Part shown: positions 39,736 through 43,082 of the stretch, in pieces
How the letters are laid out: each line of letters starts with the position of its first letter
Position numbering within the stretch: position 1 is the first letter of the stretch
DNA from: Betaproteobacteria bacterium UBA5582
GTDB lineage: Bacteria; Pseudomonadota; Gammaproteobacteria; Burkholderiales; Rhodocyclaceae
Assembly (NCBI GenBank): GCA_002425245.1
Contig: DILW01000076.1
Span: 366 to 43,447 of the forward strand
Length of the DNA: 43,082 bases
Direction: 5' to 3'
Notes under the pieces: model-generated
What the model saw: the letters and a program-made list of their open reading frames with translations, nothing else
What the model was told of the DNA's origin: nothing
The model's database searches: none
Translations under genes and position numbers: made by a program

Positions 39736-40341
39736 ATGAATCGCCGTGACCTACTGAAGATTTCCGCACTGGCTGGTGTTGCCGCTGCAGTCAGCAATAG
39801 CGCAAGCGCGGAAGCATGCACTACCGACGGGACGCCGAACCAGTTCATTCCCAAGAAGGCACCCGACGCCAACCCGCTGGCCGGCGACATCGAAAAGTAC
39901 CCGAAATGCCCCTATTGCGGCATGGATCGCAAGGAGCACAACAAGACCCGGATGCTGGTCCAGTACGCCGACGACCTGGCCGACGGTGTCTGTTCGATCC
40001 ATTGCCTGGCGCTGAGCCTGAGCCTGAACATCGATCGCGAGCCGAAGAACATCTGGGGGCCGGATTTCGCTGCCGAACAGGAACCGCGTCCGCTGCTGCC
40101 GGTCGATCGGCTGATCTATCTGATCGGGGCTGACCTGAAGCACGCGATGACCAAGAAGAGCAAGCATTCCTTCGCCTCCGCCGAGGTTGCCAAGAGCTTC
40201 CAGGCCAAGCACGGCGGCAACCTGGGTAACTTCAACGACGCGCTGCGCGAATCCTATCTCGGCATGTCGGAAGACGTGGCGCAGATCCGCAAGAACCGCG
40301 AGGAGCGCCGCAAGCGCGCCATGCAGAAGCAGCAGGGCTGA
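39736..40341 (+). CDS. NosL-family copper protein with Tat-like signal
   Basis: A 201-aa NosL-related protein. The N-terminus NRRDLLKISALAGVAAAVSNSASA looks like a Tat signal in which RR and the hydrophobic core are both present. The NosL metal motif CPYCGM (Cys58, Cys61, Met63) follows, then a VCSIHCLAL segment and a Lys/Arg-rich C-terminal tail. NosL gives Cu(I) to nitrous oxide reductase, but no nosZ is in the window. AGGGAGA precedes the start. The gene is joined to the next by TGATG. Confidence 0.85.
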   Translation: MNRRDLLKISALAGVAAAVSNSASAEACTTDGTPNQFIPKKAPDANPLAGDIEKYPKCPYCGMDRKEHNKTRMLVQYADDLADGVCSIHCLALSLSLNIDREPKNIWGPDFAAEQEPRPLLPVDRLIYLIGADLKHAMTKKSKHSFASAEVAKSFQAKHGGNLGNFNDALRESYLGMSEDVAQIRKNREERRKRAMQKQQG

Positions 40342-40826
40342 TGCAGCGGCGGCATTTTGTCGTGGCCGGCCTCGCGTTCTGCGTGCTGCCGGCCTTTGCG
40401 CAAGGGGCCGTGGTCCCCAAGCCGGGCCTGAAAGACCTCTGCCCGGTGTGCGGCATGATCGTCTCCAAGTACCCGAACTGGATCGCGGTCGTCGTCTGGA
40501 AGGACGGTCACGCGCATTTCTTCGACGGTGCCAAGGACATGTTCAAGTTTCTGTTCAACCTGCAGAAGTACGCGCCAGGGCACAAGCGGGAAGAGATTAC
40601 CGGCATCCACGTCACCGACTTCTACAACCTGGAACGGGTCAACGCGCGCACTGCCTGGTTCGTTACCGGTTCGGACGTGCTCGGGCCGATGGGCCACGAG
40701 TTCGTGCCGCTGGCGACGCGTGAGGACGCCGACGACTTCATCAAGGAACACAAGGGGCGGCGCCTCCTGAGTTTCGATCAGGTCACGCCGGCCATGCCGG
40801 AGGCCCTGGACGCCGGCAGGTTCTGA
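40341..40826 (+). CDS. nosL: NosL-family copper chaperone
   Basis: A 161-aa NosL protein with an N-terminal signal (QRRHFVVAGLAFCVLPAFAQG, again with paired Arg) and CPVCGM (Cys34, Cys37, Met39). The following fold is conserved: DGHAHFFDGAKDMFKFL, VTDFYNLERVNARTAWFVTGSDVLGPMGHEFVPLATREDADDF in segments. It probably receives Cu(I) in the periplasm. The pair of tandem NosL proteins may form a relay or serve two targets. It converges on the LysR gene with a three-base gap. Confidence 0.9.
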   Translation: MQRRHFVVAGLAFCVLPAFAQGAVVPKPGLKDLCPVCGMIVSKYPNWIAVVVWKDGHAHFFDGAKDMFKFLFNLQKYAPGHKREEITGIHVTDFYNLERVNARTAWFVTGSDVLGPMGHEFVPLATREDADDFIKEHKGRRLLSFDQVTPAMPEALDAGRF

Positions 40827-40829
40827 GCT

Positions 40830-41759
40830 TCAGCCGGCGTTGTCGAGCGCCGCCAGCAGCATGTCGAGGAAAGCCCTGGTCTTGGCCGGCATCAGCCGCC
40901 TGCCGGGAAATACCGCCCAGGCGGTATGGCCGGGCAGCGACCAGGCCGGCAGCACGCGACGCAACAAGCCCTGGCGCAGCCAGGGCGCGGCAAAATAATC
41001 CGGTACGGCGGTAATGCCGGCACCGGCACGGGCCAGGTGGATCAGCAATTCCGGCGAGTTGCCCAGGGTCCGCACCCGGGGCGCTCCCTGCCAGGACTGT
41101 TTCTGCTCGGGATGGCGCAGTTCCCAGGTGGCCGCTTCCCCCGGGCGGGTGAGCAGGCACAGGGCATCATGGTTCAGCAATTCGTCGGGGTGCGCTGGAT
41201 CGCCGCGTTCGGCCAGGTACTGCGGTGCGGCATACAAACCCCAGGAAAAATCGGCCAGCTTGCGCGCCGCCAGCGACGCGTCGTCGGGCAGGCTGCCCAT
41301 GCGGATGGCGAGGTCGAAGTTCTCGCCCAACAGGTCGACGCGGCGCGGCGACAGGTCGAGTTCCAGCGATACCGCCGGGTGCAGCGCGACGAAAGCGGCC
41401 AGCATGTCGGTCAGCAGCAGGGTGGCGAAATCGTTCGGCATCGACACCCGCAGCCGGCCGCTCGGCCGGGCCTGGCGGAATTCGCTCAGGGCGCGCACGG
41501 CATCGACTTCGGCGGCGACCTGGCGGGCGTGCTCAAGCAGCAGATGCCCGTAGTCGGTCAGGCTCAGCCGCCGGGTGGTGCGCACGATCAGGCGCTCGCC
41601 GAGGCGCTCCTCAAGCAGCGAAACACGGCGCGACACGGTCGATTTCGGCAGACCGAGCTGTTCGGCGGCGCGGCTGAAGCTTGCGGTGTCGGCAACGCGG
41701 GCGAAGATCAGCAGGTCATTGGCGTCAAATTGTTCCATATGCGGAACAATGTTATCCAT
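40830..41759 (-). CDS. LysR-family transcriptional regulator
   Basis: A 309-aa LysR regulator: N-terminal winged helix-turn-helix (SFSRAAEQLGLPKSTVSRRVSLLEERLGERL, about residues 28-58) and a C-terminal periplasmic-binding-type effector domain. It is divergent from azoR, the usual layout for a regulator of its neighbour. Start MDNIVPHMEQF at 41759 has only a weak ribosome binding site; MEQFDANDLL at 41738 would place the start inside a 22-bp operator-like dyad and give a more usual N-terminal length. The effector is unknown; quinones or other electrophiles are plausible because of the downstream enzymes. Confidence 0.88.
   Translation of the reverse strand: MDNIVPHMEQFDANDLLIFARVADTASFSRAAEQLGLPKSTVSRRVSLLEERLGERLIVRTTRRLSLTDYGHLLLEHARQVAAEVDAVRALSEFRQARPSGRLRVSMPNDFATLLLTDMLAAFVALHPAVSLELDLSPRRVDLLGENFDLAIRMGSLPDDASLAARKLADFSWGLYAAPQYLAERGDPAHPDELLNHDALCLLTRPGEAATWELRHPEQKQSWQGAPRVRTLGNSPELLIHLARAGAGITAVPDYFAAPWLRQGLLRRVLPAWSLPGHTAWAVFPGRRLMPAKTRAFLDMLLAALDNAG
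41729..41750. promoter_or_regulatory. ATTGTTCC-N6-GGAACAAT dyad, probable LysR site
   Basis: Perfect 8-6-8 inverted repeat containing a T-N11-A core, the usual LysR box. It overlaps the first codons of the LysR gene and lies 79 bases or more upstream of azoR, in the range of LysR regulatory sites for a divergent target. Confidence 0.55.
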
Positions 41760-41768
41760 TTGCCCAGC

Positions 41769-41797
41769 TTAATCAATATCCAGCGTACAAATACAAT
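41769..41797 (+). promoter_or_regulatory. possible azoR promoter
   Basis: TACAAT (41792-41797) with TTAATC (41769-41774) at 17-bp spacing. The -10 is good and the -35 poor, as in activator-dependent promoters. Transcription would start about 26 bases before the azoR ATG, leaving room for its GGAG (41818-41821). Confidence 0.4.
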
Positions 41798-41829
41798 GGC
41801 CTCACCCTGACCCCAACGGAGAAAACACC

Positions 41830-42429
41830 ATGAACATCCTGCAGATCAACGCCAGCATCCGTGCCGCCGATGCCAATTCCACCCGTGTCGCAGCTCAGGT
41901 GGTTGCTCGCCTGCAAGCCGCCGATCCGGCCGCCACGCTCAAGGTCCTCGATCTTGGCGCCAACCCGCCGGCCGTGCTCGACGGTGCGGCGCTCGGCGCC
42001 TTGTTCACTCCGGCCGATCAACGCTCCGCCGAGCAGGCCGCCCGCGTCGCCAGCGATGACGCCCTGATTGCCCAGGTACAGGCAGCTGACGTGCTGGTGC
42101 TTGGCGTGCCGATGTACAACTTCACCATTCCCGTGCAGCTGAAGAGCTGGTTCGACGCCATCGCCCGCAACGGCGTTACCTTCCGCTACACCGCCAATGG
42201 TCCGGAAGGCCTGCTCAAGGGCAAGACGGCTTACGTTGCGCTGGCGCGCGGCGGACGTTACCGTGATACCGCGCTGGACAGCCAGGTACCGCTGATCAGG
42301 ACTTTCCTTGGCTTCCTCGGCATCACCGAGGTTCATTTCATTTACGCCGAGGGCCTGAACATGGGTCCGGAAGCTGCCGCCCAGGGCTTTGCCGAGGCGG
42401 AGGCTGAAATCGCCCGACTCTTTTCATGA
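41830..42429 (+). CDS. azoR: FMN-dependent NADH-azoreductase (quinone reductase)
   Basis: A 199-aa flavodoxin-fold enzyme of the AzoR family, which reduces quinones and azo dyes with NADH in a two-electron step. Visible family blocks are NILQINASIR at the start (phosphate-binding loop of FMN), VLGVPMYNFTIPVQLKSWFD near residues 93-112 and ARGGRYRD around residue 139. GGAG is nine bases upstream of the ATG. It is divergent from the LysR gene and followed after nine bases by pirin, a common electrophile-response arrangement. Confidence 0.93.
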   Translation: MNILQINASIRAADANSTRVAAQVVARLQAADPAATLKVLDLGANPPAVLDGAALGALFTPADQRSAEQAARVASDDALIAQVQAADVLVLGVPMYNFTIPVQLKSWFDAIARNGVTFRYTANGPEGLLKGKTAYVALARGGRYRDTALDSQVPLIRTFLGFLGITEVHFIYAEGLNMGPEAAAQGFAEAEAEIARLFS

Positions 42430-42438
42430 GGTGAAACC

Positions 42439-43082
42439 ATGAACGCGCACACCAATTCAAGCCAAACCGTCCGGCACAGCCGCGGGGTCGAGCAGGTGGT
42501 GGTCGGCACGGCCACCTCCGACGGCGCCGGTGTCCGCCTGACCCGCCTGCTGACGCAGAACCTGCAGCGCCGCCTCGATCCCTTCCTGATGCTCGACGCT
42601 TTCGGCAGCGATAACCCGGACGACTACATCGCCGGTTTTCCCGACCATCCGCACCGCGGTTTCGAGACCGTCACCTACATGATCGCCGGCCGCATGCGCC
42701 ACCGCGACAGCGCCGGCCACGAAGGCCTGCTGGAAAACGGCGGCGTGCAGTGGATGACCGCCGGTCACGGCGTCATCCATTCCGAGATTCCCGAACAGGA
42801 AGCCGGGCACATGGAAGGTTTCCAGCTCTGGCTCAACCTGCCGGGCAAGGACAAGCTGTGCGCGCCCTGGTACCGCGATTTTGCGGCCGATCAACTGCCG
42901 CGTTACAACCTGCCCGACGGTGTTGCCGTGACCGTCATTGCCGGCGAAAGCATGGGCGTGACCGGTGCCGTGACGCGAGCGGCGACGCAACCGCTCTACC
43001 TCGACATCCACCTGCCGGCAGGCAGGCGCTTCGAGCCCCTCCTGCCGGCCGGATACAACGCGTTCGTCGTGGTCTATCCCGG
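42439..43082 (+). CDS. pirin-family protein, 3' end missing
   Basis: Cupin-fold pirin; some members have quercetin 2,3-dioxygenase activity and others are redox-sensitive regulators. The frame is open from ATG at 42439 to the end of the window (214 codons), so the last part, normally about 70-80 residues, is missing. The four metal ligands are visible: His70 and His72 in DHPHRGFETV, His114 and Glu116 in GHGVIHSE. GAGGTGA precedes the start. It is probably co-transcribed with azoR. Confidence 0.92.
   Translation, partial: MNAHTNSSQTVRHSRGVEQVVVGTATSDGAGVRLTRLLTQNLQRRLDPFLMLDAFGSDNPDDYIAGFPDHPHRGFETVTYMIAGRMRHRDSAGHEGLLENGGVQWMTAGHGVIHSEIPEQEAGHMEGFQLWLNLPGKDKLCAPWYRDFAADQLPRYNLPDGVAVTVIAGESMGVTGAVTRAATQPLYLDIHLPAGRRFEPLLPAGYNAFVVVYP

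Noticed and set aside
30950..40826. A standard nos operon
   Set aside because: No nosZ, nosR, nosD, nosF or nosY; the ABC genes are FtsX/MacB type.
1..43082. CRISPR arrays, insertion sequences, prophage, tRNA or rRNA genes
   Set aside because: No direct-repeat arrays, transposase or integrase frames, or RNA gene signatures were seen.

Overview
The window is GC-rich bacterial chromosome with tightly packed genes, many start/stop overlaps of the ATGA or TGATG type, and no gene-free stretch over 300 bases. Gene order (map next to glnD; rpsB-tsf-pyrH-frr-uppS-cdsA-dxr-rseP-bamA-skp-lpxD-fabZ-lpxA-lpxB-rnhB) and protein character point to a betaproteobacterium, most likely Rhodocyclales (Dechloromonas/Azonexus-like). 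That assignment is inference; there is no rRNA in the window to confirm it. I saw no tRNA, rRNA, insertion sequence, prophage or CRISPR array.

Layout. (1) 1-2829, plus strand: the 3' part of galU, then hpt, a small SAM methyltransferase and a 5'-methylthiopurine phosphorylase that looks like the thioinosine type, giving a purine-salvage flavour. (2) 2839-6197, minus strand: map-glnD. (3) rfbD alone, then from 7425 to 22139 a long housekeeping run for translation (rpsB, tsf, frr), UMP kinase, isoprenoid and phospholipid synthesis (uppS, cdsA, dxr), envelope assembly (rseP, bamA, skp) and lipid A synthesis (lpxD, fabZ, lpxA, lpxB), followed by rnhB and an RNA methyltransferase. (4) A glutathione peroxidase and an O-methyltransferase-like protein. 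(5) 23761-30039, minus strand: cydA-cydB-cydX-cydD-cydC, i.e. cytochrome bd oxidase with its small subunit and its ABC exporter.

(6) 30040-40826 is the most interesting part. A RegA/PrrA/RoxR-type redox response regulator is divergent from cydA and followed by about ten kilobases of co-directional genes that look like a copper-handling and cuproenzyme-maturation island. These encode a small membrane protein, a SCO/SenC protein, a small anchored protein, an FtsX-type ABC transporter, a polytopic membrane protein with a His/Cys cluster, a thioredoxin-like lipoprotein, a free-standing CcoI-type metal-binding domain, a Met-rich membrane protein, an HMA-like protein, a Cu+-type P1B ATPase, a GHCxGMCGG membrane protein and two tandem NosL proteins. 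No nosZ or cbb3 subunit gene is present. Dyads of the form GCGACA-N3-TGTCGC lie in the cydA/regulator intergenic region, ahead of the island and ahead of the nosL pair. In three plus-strand promoters the dyad centre is exactly 31 bp upstream of the first base of a -10-like hexamer. This suggests one regulon joining the bd oxidase, the regulator and the copper island.

(7) 40830-43082: a LysR regulator divergent from an azoR-pirin pair, probably a quinone or electrophile response; pirin runs off the end of the window.
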